From the NCBI RefSeq assembly GCF_015624485.1, contig NZ_CP061378.1, positions 3,534,001 through 3,598,000 of the forward strand: a stretch of 64,000 nucleotides of DNA. Direction: 5' to 3'. Below the pieces are notes generated by a model. The model saw nothing but the letters and a program-made list of their open reading frames with translations, was not told the DNA's origin and did not search any database. Positions 27,154 through 36,645 of the stretch are shown piece by piece. Source of the DNA: Bradyrhizobium genosp. L (GTDB lineage: Bacteria; Pseudomonadota; Alphaproteobacteria; Rhizobiales; Xanthobacteraceae). The position numbers were made by a program, and so were the translations under genes. The number at the start of each line of letters is the position of its first letter. Within the stretch, counting starts at the first letter, position 1.

Positions 27154-28143
27154 TCAGGCCGCGATCCCGGCGGCGCCGGCGATCAGCTCGAACGATCGCA
27201 GCCGCTTCTGGTGATCGTAGACGTCCGACACCACCATCAGCTCGTCGGCGCCGGTCTCCGTAACAAGCGCATCGATGCCGGCGCGAACCGTCTCGGGCGA
27301 ACCGACGATGGAGCGCGCGAGCATCCGCATCGCCTGGGCCTTTTCTTGCGGCGACCAGTAGGTCTCGATGTCGTCGATCGGCGGCTGGCTCAGGCCGCGC
27401 GCGCCGCGGAAGATATTCGCAAACGACATCTGCTGCGTCGTCGCCAACCGGCGCGCTTCGTCGTCGGTCTCGGCGGCGACGATGTTGACGCCGACCATCG
27501 TGGTGGGACGATCGAGCTGCTCCGAGGGCTTGAAGCGCGCGCGATAGATCTGCAGCGCCTGGATCAGCAGCTCGGGCGCGAAATGCGAGGCGAAGGCGTA
27601 GGGCAGCCCGAGCTCGGCGGCGAGCATCGCGCCGAAGTTGCTCGATCCGAGAATCCACAGCGGCACGTCGGTGCCGGCGGCCGGCACCGCCTGGATGCGC
27701 TGGTTGGGACCGGCCGCCGCCAGGAAGGCCTGCACCTCGAGCACGTCCTGCGGAAAATTCTCGGCCGCTTCGGGCGTGCGGCGGAGCGCGCGCAGCGTGA
27801 GCTGATCCGTCCCCGGCGCGCGGCCGAGCCCGAGGTCGATGCGATCCGGGAACAGCCGCGCCAGCGTGCCGAACTGTTCGGCGATGACATAGGGCGCATG
27901 GTTCGGCAGCATGATGCCGCCGGCGCCGACGCGGATGGTCTTGGTGCCGGCTGCGATATGCCCGATCACGACCGCCGTCGCGGCGCTGGCGATGCCGGCC
28001 ATGTTGTGGTGCTCCGCCACCCAGATGCGGCGATAGCCGAGGCGCTCGGCATGAACGGCGACGTCGCGCGCATTGTAGAGCGCGCCGCGCGCATCGGTAT
28101 CCTGGGTGACGCGGACGAGATCGAGGATGGAGAGTGCGGGCAC
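27154..28143 (-). CDS. LLM class flavin-dependent oxidoreductase
   Basis: This 329-residue bacterial-luciferase-like monooxygenase probably uses FMNH2. Family hallmarks are the N-terminal [17 protein letters not shown], the [40 protein letters not shown] block and [23 protein letters not shown]. This pattern matches the MsnO8-type subgroup. GTG is the start codon. The substrate cannot be predicted. It is convergent with the UXS gene, with 4 bases between the stops. Confidence 0.9.
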   Translation of the reverse strand: MPALSILDLVRVTQDTDARGALYNARDVAVHAERLGYRRIWVAEHHNMAGIASAATAVVIGHIAAGTKTIRVGAGGIMLPNHAPYVIAEQFGTLARLFPDRIDLGLGRAPGTDQLTLRALRRTPEAAENFPQDVLEVQAFLAAAGPNQRIQAVPAAGTDVPLWILGSSNFGAMLAAELGLPYAFASHFAPELLIQALQIYRARFKPSEQLDRPTTMVGVNIVAAETDDEARRLATTQQMSFANIFRGARGLSQPPIDDIETYWSPQEKAQAMRMLARSIVGSPETVRAGIDALVTETGADELMVVSDVYDHQKRLRSFELIAGAAGIAA

Positions 28144-28206
28144 GGGGGCTTCCGGATCGGGAGGGGCGAAGACGTCAGCCCGATATGGATACGCCCGTGG
28201 TTCGGC

Positions 28207-28743
28207 TCAATGGGCCGTGGTGCTCGGGGCCGCGTTCAGCGGCGCGCCGCCGGTCGAAATCGGACCCGATGGCTTGGGCGCCCGAATCGGCGGCCGTCGC
28301 GGCGGCCTCGGCGCGGCTTGCGCGACCGGCGCACGCGGCGGCTCGGCCGCAGCCGCAGCTGGCGGTGGTGCGGCAGCCGGAGCGGGGCCCTGCATCGCGT
28401 CGACCTTCGACGTCAGGGCCGCCAATTGGTCGACGATGGTCTTCAGCTGCTCCTGCTGGTCGGCCACTGACCGACTAAGCGCGCCGAGGTCGTCCTCGAG
28501 CTTCTGCTGCGAGGCGAGCAGGTCCGGCAACGCCTCCTTGTCGCCCGCGACCGCCTTGTCGCCGGACACCGTGTTGCCCAGAGCCGGCACCAGCGGCGCG
28601 ATCTGGGGCCATGCATAGACGCCCCCGGCGCCGAGGAGGGCCAGAATCACGATCAGCAGGAACCACGGCCAGCGGCGGCGGCGGGCAGGAATCGGGCTTG
28701 ACGGCGGATGGCCGTACCATGCCTGGTCGGAATCGTTGCTCAC
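28207..28743 (-). CDS. Single-pass membrane protein with coiled coil and Pro/Ala-rich tail
   Basis: This 178-residue protein has a basic RRRRWPW stretch before a transmembrane helix (FLLIVILALLGAGGVYAW, about 28-45), so the bulk is probably periplasmic. A coiled-coil-like segment (LLASQQKLEDDLGALSRSVADQQEQLKTIVDQLAAL) follows, then a Pro/Ala-rich tail. No known domain is recognised. It is divergent from the exoD gene across 64 bases. The function is unknown. Confidence 0.65.
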   Translation of the reverse strand: MSNDSDQAWYGHPPSSPIPARRRRWPWFLLIVILALLGAGGVYAWPQIAPLVPALGNTVSGDKAVAGDKEALPDLLASQQKLEDDLGALSRSVADQQEQLKTIVDQLAALTSKVDAMQGPAPAAAPPPAAAAAEPPRAPVAQAAPRPPRRPPIRAPKPSGPISTGGAPLNAAPSTTAH

Positions 28744-28807
28744 CCCTGCTTCCTAATCCGCTTCGGCAGCTGTTGCAATCGATGCCGAGTTTGACCAATT
28801 TGCGAGC

Positions 28808-29431
28808 ATGTCCCCTTCGTCCGGAGCCCCATTGGCGCCCAAATCCAGCTCAAGCGCCACCTCCCAACTGCTCGAGGAACTCGTCGCGCAAGCACCGGAT
28901 GGTCCCGTCGATCTCGAATGGCTGCTCAGCAACCTGGACAGGCGCTCGTTCGGCCTGCTCCTGCTGCTGCTTGGGCTCCTGGTGATCATTCCCGGCGTCG
29001 CCACGATCGCGACCGTTGCGCTGCTGTTTCCGGCGGTCGAGATGATGCTCGGCCGCAGCGCGCCGTGGTTTCCGCGCTTCGTGGCGAAGCGGCAGTTCGA
29101 CTTCAAGCGCTTCAAGCGATTCACCGTCCTGGTCCGCCCGATGCTGCAGGCGATCGAGCGCATCAGCCGGCCGCGCTGGGACGCGCGCCGCGACATGATC
29201 GACCGCCTGGTCGGCCTCGTCGTCTTCCTGCTGGCGTTCTCGGCCGGCTGGCCGTTCCCCCTGATCAACGTCATTCCGGGCATGGTGGTGGTGCTGATCG
29301 CGATCGCCTATTTGCAGGAGGACGGCCTGCTGCTGGCAATCGGAATGGCGGCGGCGCTCCTCTGCCTGCTCGGACTCGGCTGGACACTCTGGGCATCGGC
29401 CGGCGCGGTGATGAGCTGGATGGGGCTGTGA
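28808..29431 (+). CDS. ExoD family membrane protein
   Basis: This 207-residue protein matches the exopolysaccharide synthesis ExoD family: SFGLLLLLLGLLVIIPGVATI, then LFPAVEMMLGRSAPWFP, then a second pair of membrane helices. Four to five hydrophobic segments follow a short hydrophilic N-terminus. ExoD mutants in Sinorhizobium are alkali-sensitive and altered in exopolysaccharide; the molecular activity is not established. It is apparently transcribed with the following desaturase gene, 50 bases away. Confidence 0.85.
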   Translation: MSPSSGAPLAPKSSSSATSQLLEELVAQAPDGPVDLEWLLSNLDRRSFGLLLLLLGLLVIIPGVATIATVALLFPAVEMMLGRSAPWFPRFVAKRQFDFKRFKRFTVLVRPMLQAIERISRPRWDARRDMIDRLVGLVVFLLAFSAGWPFPLINVIPGMVVVLIAIAYLQEDGLLLAIGMAAALLCLLGLGWTLWASAGAVMSWMGL

Positions 29432-29480
29432 GGGAATTGTTGCCGCGAAGCGACGTGCCGCATGGTACGATGCGCCGCAG

Positions 29481-30524
29481 ATGGGTTCCGTGAATGAAGC
29501 AGTTGGAATGACCGAAATTCAGAGCGTGGCGCCGGGCAACGGCGCGGACCGCAAAATGCCCCCGGGTGTCGTCGTTGAAGGTCCGCTGGTCGACGCCAAG
29601 TTTCTCGATTCCTACATCGCGTTCCCGATTCTGGTCGTGGGCTCGATCGCGGCGCTGGTCTGGGCCTTCACGCAAGGCATCGGCTGGATCGAGATCTCCG
29701 TCTTCCTCGGCACGTTCGCGTTGAGCACGGCCGGCATCGGCTTCATGCATCGCTACTTCGTCCACCGCAGCTTCCGCTGCGGTCCTGTGATGCGGACGTT
29801 GCTCGCCATGAATGCCACCATGACGGTGCAGGGCTCGATCCTCAAATGGGTCTCCAATCACCGCCGGCACCATCTTCACGCCGACAGGCCCGGCGACGTC
29901 CACAGCCCGTACTATGACGGCGCCGGCAACGATCATCCGAGCTTCCTGAAGGGGATGATGCATGCGCATGGCGGCTGGGTGTGGGACCGGCAGACCACCG
30001 ATCCCGCCTACTACGCCAGGGATATCCTGGCCGACCCGATCGCGATGTTCTTCACCAGGACCCGCTGGTACTGGGTCGCGGCGTCGGCGGTGCTGATTCC
30101 GGGCGCGATCGGCTACGCGCTCGGCGGCGTGCACGCGATGATCGGCTGCGTCCTGTTCTCCGGCCTGCTGCGCAGCTACCTCATGACCATGGCGACCTCG
30201 CTGGTCAACTCGGTCTGCCACAGCGACGGCCGCTACGGCTACCGCCGCTTCGAGACCAACGACGGCACGACCAACGAGCTGGTGACCACGTTCCTCACTT
30301 TCGGCGAGGGGCTGCACAACAACCATCACCGCTTTCCGCGCGACGCCTATTTGTCGCGCGCCTGGTACGAGATCGACATCAACGGCCTGATCATTCTCGC
30401 GCTCGGCAAACTCGGGCTCGTGCACGACATCTTCCTGAGCCCGGTATCTGCCACCGAAGCCGTCGCCGTCGAGGACCCGCGCGAGGCCGCAGCCGACGAC
30501 CTCGGCCCGTCCGGCGCAAGGTAG
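29481..30524 (+). CDS. Acyl-CoA/acyl-lipid delta-9-type desaturase
   Basis: This 347-residue membrane di-iron desaturase carries the three His boxes: HRYFVH (HX4H), HRRHH and HNNHH. These are surrounded by the usual four transmembrane segments (for example FPILVVGSIAALVWAF and WVAASAVLIPGAIGYALG). It would introduce a double bond in a fatty acyl chain. The position of the bond cannot be read from sequence. The ATG at 29508 is an alternative start. The about 50-residue N-terminal extension before the first helix is low in conservation. Confidence 0.9.
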   Translation: MGSVNEAVGMTEIQSVAPGNGADRKMPPGVVVEGPLVDAKFLDSYIAFPILVVGSIAALVWAFTQGIGWIEISVFLGTFALSTAGIGFMHRYFVHRSFRCGPVMRTLLAMNATMTVQGSILKWVSNHRRHHLHADRPGDVHSPYYDGAGNDHPSFLKGMMHAHGGWVWDRQTTDPAYYARDILADPIAMFFTRTRWYWVAASAVLIPGAIGYALGGVHAMIGCVLFSGLLRSYLMTMATSLVNSVCHSDGRYGYRRFETNDGTTNELVTTFLTFGEGLHNNHHRFPRDAYLSRAWYEIDINGLIILALGKLGLVHDIFLSPVSATEAVAVEDPREAAADDLGPSGAR

Positions 30525-30630
30525 ATTTGCCGGTCTATCCGGCGCCGCCGCGACTCGACATCTCCCGCCGGCCTGATCATGATCCCGCCCGACGTCGCGG
30601 CAAACAGCGGCGCTACGGGAGAGAGACATC

Positions 30631-31842
30631 ATGCGTTGCATCACGCTCGCGGCGATCGCCGCGCTCGGCCTTGTTTCGGCCACGGCCGCATCAGCCGCCG
30701 ACAAGAAGTACGACACCGGCGCCAGCGATACCGAAATCAAGATCGGGCAGACCATGCCCTACAGCGGCCCGGCCTCGGCCTATGGCACGCAGGGCAGGGC
30801 GGAGGCCGCTTACTGGAAGATGATCAACAGCCAGGGCGGCATCAACGGCCGCAAGATCACCTTCCTCAGCATGGACGACGGCTATAGCCCGCCGAAGACG
30901 GTGGAGCAGACCCGCAAGCTGGTCGAGCAGGACGAGGTGCTCGCCGATATCGGCTCACTGGGCACGCCGACCAACTCGTCGATCCAGAAATACCTCAACG
31001 GCAAGAAGATCCCGCATCTTCTGATCTCCACCGGCGCCTCGAAGTGGAACGATCCGAAGGAATTCCCCTGGACCACGCCGTTCTATCCGCCCTATGCGCA
31101 GGAAGCCAAGATCTACGGCAAGTATGTCGTCAAGGAGCTGCCCAACGCGAAGATCGGCGTGATCTATCAGAACGACGATTTCGGCAAGGACTACCTCAAG
31201 GGATTCAAGGAGGGCCTCGGCGACAAGGCCAACCTCATCGTCAAGGAGCTGAGCTACGAGGTCACCGATCCCACCATCGATTCCCAGATCGTCAACCTGA
31301 AGGCCGCCGGCGCCGACGTGCTGATGACGATCACGACGCCGAAGTTCGGCGCGCAGGCGATCCGCAAGGTCGCCGACCTCGGCTGGAAGCCGACGCATTT
31401 CATCGTCTCGGTCGCAAGCTCGATCGGCGGCGTGCTCGAGCCCGCAGGCCTGGATGCCTCCACCGGCCTGATCACGGCGCTGGCGACCAAGGTGGTCGGC
31501 GATCCCGCATGGGACGACGACCAGGGCGTCAAGGACTATCTCGCCTTCATGAAGCAGTGGTACCCCGAAGGCAACCCGATCGATGGCAGCAACCAGATCG
31601 GCTACCTCTCGGCGCAGTTCACCGCCATCATCCTGAAGAACTGCGGCGACGTGCTGACCCGCGAGAACCTGCTGAAGCAGGCAACCTCCATCAGCAAGGT
31701 CTCGCTGCCGCTCTTGCTGCCCGGCATCACGGTCTCGGTGTCGCCGACCAACTACTCGACGTTCGACACGTTCAAGCTCGCGAAGTTCGACGGCAAGACG
31801 TGGAAATTCTTCGGCGACAATATCAGCACGGCGGAACGGTGA
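30631..31842 (+). CDS. Branched-chain-type ABC transporter substrate-binding protein (orphan)
   Basis: This 403-residue periplasmic binding protein of the LivJ/type I fold family has a signal peptide (MRCITLAAIAALG to ASAA). It has the family N-terminus IKIGQTMPYSGPASAYGTQGRAEAAYW and the LVEQDEVLADIGSLGTPTN and GVIYQNDDFGKDYLKGF blocks. A strong GGGAGAGAG precedes the ATG. No permease or ATPase gene is nearby, so it must work with components encoded elsewhere or act as a stand-alone receptor. The ligand is unknown; bradyrhizobia have many such paralogues. Confidence 0.9.
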   Translation: MRCITLAAIAALGLVSATAASAADKKYDTGASDTEIKIGQTMPYSGPASAYGTQGRAEAAYWKMINSQGGINGRKITFLSMDDGYSPPKTVEQTRKLVEQDEVLADIGSLGTPTNSSIQKYLNGKKIPHLLISTGASKWNDPKEFPWTTPFYPPYAQEAKIYGKYVVKELPNAKIGVIYQNDDFGKDYLKGFKEGLGDKANLIVKELSYEVTDPTIDSQIVNLKAAGADVLMTITTPKFGAQAIRKVADLGWKPTHFIVSVASSIGGVLEPAGLDASTGLITALATKVVGDPAWDDDQGVKDYLAFMKQWYPEGNPIDGSNQIGYLSAQFTAIILKNCGDVLTRENLLKQATSISKVSLPLLLPGITVSVSPTNYSTFDTFKLAKFDGKTWKFFGDNISTAER

Positions 31843-31863
31843 GGGGCGCGCATTAGCCCCGCT

Positions 31864-31953
31864 CGTCATGCCCGGGCTTGTCCCGGGCATCCACGTCTTT
31901 GGTTCCCTCAGAAAAGAGGACGTGGATGGCCGGGACAAGCCCGGCCATGGCGC
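31864..31953. repeat. Intergenic inverted repeat (CCCGGGCTTGTCCCGGGC type)
   Basis: CGTCATGCCCGGGCTTGTCC... is mirrored by ...GGACAAGCCCGGCCATGGCG, with arms CATCCACGTC / GACGTGGATG at the loop. It belongs to the abundant Bradyrhizobium intergenic repeat class and lies just after a stop codon. Confidence 0.85.
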
Positions 31954-32044
31954 GCGGAAGCGTCACCGACGCGGGAGGCGAGGGTTAAGACATTGGTCAT
32001 CTCTTTGCTTTCATTTTCACGGCCTCATCAAGCAGAGAGGCACC

Positions 32045-32314
32045 ATGTCCGACATCACCATTCCCGGCGGAAAAATTCGTTCCTTCGTCGAGCGGATCGA
32101 GAACATCGACGGCGAATTGCAGGAACTGAACGAGCAGAAGAAGGAAGTTTTTTCCGAGGCGAAGGGCGAAGGTTTTGACGTGAAGATCCTCAAGGAGATC
32201 ATCAAGCTACGCAAACAGGACCAGGATGAGCGCGACGAGCGGGAGTCATTGCTCGATCTCTACATGCGCGCGATGGAGACGGCGCCGGTGGACAAGGCCG
32301 CGAAAGCGGCGTGA
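32045..32314 (+). CDS. gapR: GapR family DNA-binding protein (DUF2312)
   Basis: This 89-residue protein matches the conserved alphaproteobacterial GapR family: GGKIRSFVERIENIDGELQELNEQKKEVFSEAKGEGFDVKILKEIIKLRK. In Caulobacter GapR is a nucleoid-associated protein that binds overtwisted, AT-rich DNA ahead of replication and transcription and stimulates topoisomerases. Essentially the whole chain is a charged helical bundle. The start at 32045 is the canonical MSDIT position. Confidence 0.93.
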   Translation: MSDITIPGGKIRSFVERIENIDGELQELNEQKKEVFSEAKGEGFDVKILKEIIKLRKQDQDERDERESLLDLYMRAMETAPVDKAAKAA

Positions 32315-32341
32315 TATTCTTAGTGCGCTTGCTCGCAGGTG

Positions 32342-32408
32342 AAACGTAGTGCGGGTTAGCGAAGCCTAACCCGCAAGATTGAGAGTGGTGGATTACGCCT
32401 GCGGCTAG
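32342..32408. repeat. Palindromic repeat pair, second one truncated at the gene boundary
   Basis: TGCGGGTTAG...CTAACCCGCA (32350-32375) is a perfect 10-bp-arm hairpin and may terminate gapR transcription. It is followed by GGTGGATTACGCCTGCGGCTA (32387-32407), the left part of the familiar repeat whose right arm should read TAATCCACC. Instead the sequence runs straight into the stop codon of the next gene at 32410. Confidence 0.7.
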
Positions 32409-32409
32409 A

Positions 32410-35400
32410 TCAAGCTGCGCGAGGAGAAAGATCGATGAAATGACCGCGAAGCCATGATTGAAGGTACTCCGTCAGCCGAGGAATGGCTCGGACTTGCCAC
32501 ATGACGGTGAGCAATATCTGGCGATAATCCCGCGTTCGCTCACGGACGAGATGATCGAGCAGCATGCCTGTTGCACGTTCCCGGTACGGTAGCGCCGAGT
32601 CATCGCTCCACAGGAGGTGGAGGAATTCGACCGCAACGCGAACATGTGACTCCGGCTCTGCCGCTGCCCCTCCAAGCATCTTGACGGTTTGCTTCAAGAA
32701 ATAACCTGGACACTCGCCCGACCGAGCATCAATCGTAGCGGCGCGGACCAGCGTTTGCCCAGATACGCAGACATAGTTGTGCCCGGCACCGATTAGATGC
32801 GCCGACCATTTCACGTAGGTCTCGAAATCGAGCTTGCCACGGTTGTTTGCGATCATGAAGATCGGTTGCAGCCAACTGCTCCGAGTGACCCCGAGTTGCC
32901 TGCCGAAATCGCGGGTAGGCATGTCGTCCGTGACGAGCAGCAGACTTTTTTGCATCGATAGGATGACACTGTCGAAAATTTCCAGAGCGCTGTCGCGTCG
33001 GAATTCTCGCAGCGACTGGGGAGCCGTTTCGGGCACGATCAACGGGCAGATGATCGCGTGAGTCTTCGCCCATTCGATCGCCTGGTCGACGTCGGCCAGA
33101 AGTCCTTGGATATATTCGGGCGTCACCTCGGTAATGGCCATTTTGCCGTCGTCGTAGCGTGCGGTCTTGCTTCCGGTCTGGGCCGATTTGCTGATGCGCT
33201 CGCGTCGAGCTTGGAGACGGTCCATCGTGCTTTGGACTAGGTGGACGTTCCCGCAGAGCTCCATGACGGTGCTGAGCGCGCCGAGCCGCCAGCAGGTCCA
33301 ATACGAATTGAGATCGAGAACGCAGCCCGAAGTCCCGTTCTCGAAGATGCTCGCGGTGGCGTTTCTCCTCTCTGGCTGTGTGCCGGCAGCGACTTTCAAG
33401 CGGATATCCTGCGAGGCCAAGCCTTCCGCCACGTCGATAGTGTCGCAACCGGTGCGATGTGCTAGAAGGGTCAGCGGCCACGGCCCTCTGACGTAGCTTT
33501 CCTGTTCTTGCTCGATCCAGTCGTGCTTGGCTTTGAGTTCGTCGAGCAGGGGCGCGAGACCTTCAGGCGTCGAGGCGTCGACGGAAATCGAGCGGATCGC
33601 GTTGATGCTCGGAAAGCGCGCTTCGTGGTTCGCCAACACGAAGTGATGCTTTGCCACGTATTTGTGGCGGATTCCCTTGATCGTGCCGGTCTTGCCGTTG
33701 ACGGGGTTGGTGAACGATGCGCCCGCGGCCAGTCCTGTGACCGCCCTCACTAGCGGATGGTCGGGCTCCCAAGATTCGTCGTCGAGGCGCCGCAACTTGG
33801 CGTCGGTTTCGACGATGACGAACTGCTTCTCGCCGTCGTCGTATTCGATATCCACGGCGGCATCGTTGCCGACCACTTTCATATCCCAGGGACCATGCGC
33901 TTCCCCGATATTGCTCCCTTCCTGCAGCACCAATCCGTGGAAGCATAGCCAGGCCTGTGAGACTTCCCGATTTTCGAGGAAAAGCCTGTAAGCGTAGGCG
34001 ACGGCGCGCTCGATGGGCACGAAATGGCCAAGCAGGGATGCGACGCGGAATTTGTCCGTCAATCGGGTGAATGGCAGTTTCTCGATCGGTCGTTCGAGTT
34101 CCTTGGTGACACCGTCGACCTGGTCGGAGCGCAGGAGAATCTCGACTTTCAGCAGTCGCGCTGGCGCGTTATCGGGATGACCACGGAGGAGTACGTCAAT
34201 GGCGTTGCCGGCTTCCGGCAGATCGCCGATGTTCCACGAGTGAGTCGCACGCAACCATAGTATCTCGGCGTCCACGCGGACATCGGCCGAAGCGTTTGCA
34301 AGGGAAGTCCGGAAGGCCTCGTCGCGGCGGGCTTCAGCAAGGCAACTGAGATACAGACGCGTTATGGGGCTGAGAACCTGCAGGTCGACGATTGGTTCGA
34401 GGAGTCTAGCGGCTTCGTCGGGTAGATCCTGGTTGCTCATCTCGTCGGCGACGAGGTACCGTGAGAGGTTGCTTGAAAGTGTGAGTTCGCTCGCACCGAG
34501 CTCGGTCAGGTGGGCATGCCGCTGCGTTTCTTCGACCCCCTTGCGGGCGTCGCGTCGCAATCCGAGCAGTTCGGACAGCAGTTTTCCATCCGGCAGATCG
34601 GCCAGCCCCGCGATGGCGGCTTCGATACGGTCGTTGTCGCCTGTGCGAAGGCCAATTTCTCCAAGGATTCGCCATTTCAGTTCGATCAGGTCTTCGCGAT
34701 CCTGCGGATCGACCGACTCCGCGATCCTGATCGCCTCGCCGGTGTCATGCCGCGACGTCAGTTCGGCGAACAGGAGTCGGCTTTCAGCTTCCGATTCATC
34801 CCGAAGAGTGGCCTCGGCCTCGCCGAACCGGTCTAGAGCGGCCTGGCACAAAGCCAGCAGTCTCCGCAGATGTGGATGACCGGGAAGCGTCGGCAGCGAG
34901 CGGATCAGAAGAGCTTCGGCTTCGGTTTGGCGACCCGTAAGTCTAAGCAGCACGGCCGCGTTGTTCACGGAAGCCATGAGATCGTGCTTGTCCGCGTAAC
35001 CGTCGTTGAGACACATGTTGGCCATCGCCAACATTTCGCTGGCTGCACGATCGATATCTGCGCGGGTCACGACGCCGGGCCTGCCAAAGAACGCACCCGG
35101 ACCCAGTGCCAGTTCGAGGACGGCGAGGGCGTCGAGGCGTCTGAATTCGGAAAGTTCGAGGTGGTTTCGCGCCAACTCGCGTGTTCGTTCCGCCCAGTCT
35201 GGTGCGTTAGTTTTTCTCAGGAATTCGGCCAGACCCATATCGGCATGGACGGAACCCTTGAGATCAGTCGGGATCAAGGTCTCCGGATCGCCTTGCCAAC
35301 CCGATCGCGCTGCGGCCTGGAGCAGGAAGGAGACGGCTTGATCCGATCTCGGCGTCGCGTTCAGTGCGACCTTGGCGAGCTCGATGCCTTCTTGATATTT

Positions 35401-36342
35401 TTCTTGGATCGTTCGCGCCAGCGCAAGGTTGGCGATGGCGTTGCAATCGGTCGGGCGGATCGCATAGGCTCGCTCGAAGTGCGCGGCGGCTTCCTCATGC
35501 TGGCCAAGATTGATGGCGACCGATCCAAGGTTGGTCTCGATGCGAAAGCTTGCCCAAGGTTTGGCCGACAGGTCTTCCTTAGATTGAAGTTCGAGCAAAC
35601 CCTCTTTCGCGTGCAGAAACCCGTTTTTGTCACGGAACAGGTCGCGCCAGAGATCGATCTTGGCATGCAGGGCAGGGTCTTCGTTGCTATCGGAAGGCGC
35701 TGCCACATCCGTCGGCGTGCTTGCCTGAGCGGATGGTAGAATGCGCGCGACAGCCTCGGCTACTGCTGCCGTGAGGGCCGTCGCATCGATCCGTACGTTC
35801 TGCTGTGCCGTCGACGCGACAGCAGCCGGGAAGAAGAACGCGAGCGCAGGCGGGTGCTGGCAGATTTTCAGTTCCAGATCTGACCACGAATACAGCGCGA
35901 CCGTTAGATCGTGGCCCTCCGATCTTAAGACTCTCTCGACCTCGAGCACCGCGTCCGTTGCCTTCGTATCGCTGGGTGCGGTGGTAGCGAAAATGATCTC
36001 CTTGAGACCTGCCTTAATCTGCAGGGCTTCCCGGCAATCCTTCAGCATGTCGGCGTATTTTAGCGGCTCGACATACCGCCGGCACTGAACGCCGACGAGG
36101 CGCGTCGGATCACCGTTGCGGCGGCCCAAGACATCGATGCCTCGCTGCTTTTGACCATGACGTCCATATTCCTGGGCGTGAGGGTCCTTCAATTCCGCTT
36201 GAAATAGGACCACACAGCCTCGCTGGAAGTCCTGCCAGTTTTTCGGCTTCGGGATTTCCTGCGCCGCCATCATGCTGAACATCGGGCTGGGATGCCCCGC
36301 TGCCGGCACCTCGTCGTCCGATTGGTCTTGGCGCTTCGACAT
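32410..36342 (-). CDS. Multidomain REase-like / TPR / GreAB-C-like / PIN protein (putative conflict or defence effector)
   Basis: This 1310-residue protein is not assignable to a named gene. Residues about 35-170 look like a restriction-endonuclease-fold domain of the Mrr type: GIDVLGR (Asp70) and GVQCRRY (Gln86, Arg88 in place of the usual Lys). Residues about 225-800 are helical TPR-like repeats. Residues about 835-920 resemble the GreA/GreB C-terminal domain (HPLVRAVTGL, GKTGTIKGIRHKYVA, ARFPS). Residues about 1000-1175 resemble a PIN nuclease: VLDLNSYWTCWRLGAL near 1005 and LLVTDDMPTRDFG near 1133. The architecture recalls the TPR-GreAB-C-PIN conflict proteins described from comparative genomics. 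Composition is visibly less GC-rich than its neighbours and it stands alone between gapR and nrdJ, both pointing to horizontal gain. An RNA- or transcript-targeting defence role is inference. Confidence 0.7.
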   Translation of the reverse strand: MSKRQDQSDDEVPAAGHPSPMFSMMAAQEIPKPKNWQDFQRGCVVLFQAELKDPHAQEYGRHGQKQRGIDVLGRRNGDPTRLVGVQCRRYVEPLKYADMLKDCREALQIKAGLKEIIFATTAPSDTKATDAVLEVERVLRSEGHDLTVALYSWSDLELKICQHPPALAFFFPAAVASTAQQNVRIDATALTAAVAEAVARILPSAQASTPTDVAAPSDSNEDPALHAKIDLWRDLFRDKNGFLHAKEGLLELQSKEDLSAKPWASFRIETNLGSVAINLGQHEEAAAHFERAYAIRPTDCNAIANLALARTIQEKYQEGIELAKVALNATPRSDQAVSFLLQAAARSGWQGDPETLIPTDLKGSVHADMGLAEFLRKTNAPDWAERTRELARNHLELSEFRRLDALAVLELALGPGAFFGRPGVVTRADIDRAASEMLAMANMCLNDGYADKHDLMASVNNAAVLLRLTGRQTEAEALLIRSLPTLPGHPHLRRLLALCQAALDRFGEAEATLRDESEAESRLLFAELTSRHDTGEAIRIAESVDPQDREDLIELKWRILGEIGLRTGDNDRIEAAIAGLADLPDGKLLSELLGLRRDARKGVEETQRHAHLTELGASELTLSSNLSRYLVADEMSNQDLPDEAARLLEPIVDLQVLSPITRLYLSCLAEARRDEAFRTSLANASADVRVDAEILWLRATHSWNIGDLPEAGNAIDVLLRGHPDNAPARLLKVEILLRSDQVDGVTKELERPIEKLPFTRLTDKFRVASLLGHFVPIERAVAYAYRLFLENREVSQAWLCFHGLVLQEGSNIGEAHGPWDMKVVGNDAAVDIEYDDGEKQFVIVETDAKLRRLDDESWEPDHPLVRAVTGLAAGASFTNPVNGKTGTIKGIRHKYVAKHHFVLANHEARFPSINAIRSISVDASTPEGLAPLLDELKAKHDWIEQEQESYVRGPWPLTLLAHRTGCDTIDVAEGLASQDIRLKVAAGTQPERRNATASIFENGTSGCVLDLNSYWTCWRLGALSTVMELCGNVHLVQSTMDRLQARRERISKSAQTGSKTARYDDGKMAITEVTPEYIQGLLADVDQAIEWAKTHAIICPLIVPETAPQSLREFRRDSALEIFDSVILSMQKSLLLVTDDMPTRDFGRQLGVTRSSWLQPIFMIANNRGKLDFETYVKWSAHLIGAGHNYVCVSGQTLVRAATIDARSGECPGYFLKQTVKMLGGAAAEPESHVRVAVEFLHLLWSDDSALPYRERATGMLLDHLVRERTRDYRQILLTVMWQVRAIPRLTEYLQSWLRGHFIDLSPRAA

Positions 36343-36645
36343 ACGCTACCCGTTCACGCCTCTCGCCGAACCGGCTCGTTCAGAACTGCATTTCTGTTGG
36401 AGGATTTCTGATTCATGATCCGTTCGGACCGCGGTTTCGCGGCGAACCGAAGCGCGCCGCGAACTTTAGTTAGTGTTCACAACATCCGCCGTGGCGAGTG
36501 TTGCCCCTACGAGAATGATCGCGTTTTACGGTGGTCCCCGCAGTCGTTCGATCAGTGTCCGTTTCCAGGAGCTTCTTGCGTCGGCATAACCCAGTTGGGA
36601 GGTCATGGATGGGCTATCTGCCCTCGCAGGGCGCAATTTGCATGA
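36343..36645. other. Intergenic region between nrdJ and the multidomain gene
   Basis: Three hundred bases with no convincing gene. It should carry the minus-strand promoter of the multidomain gene and the end of nrdJ. It has short imperfect palindromes (for example around 36432-36447) but no clear terminator, and no copy of the missing right arm of the repeat at 32387. Confidence 0.5.
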
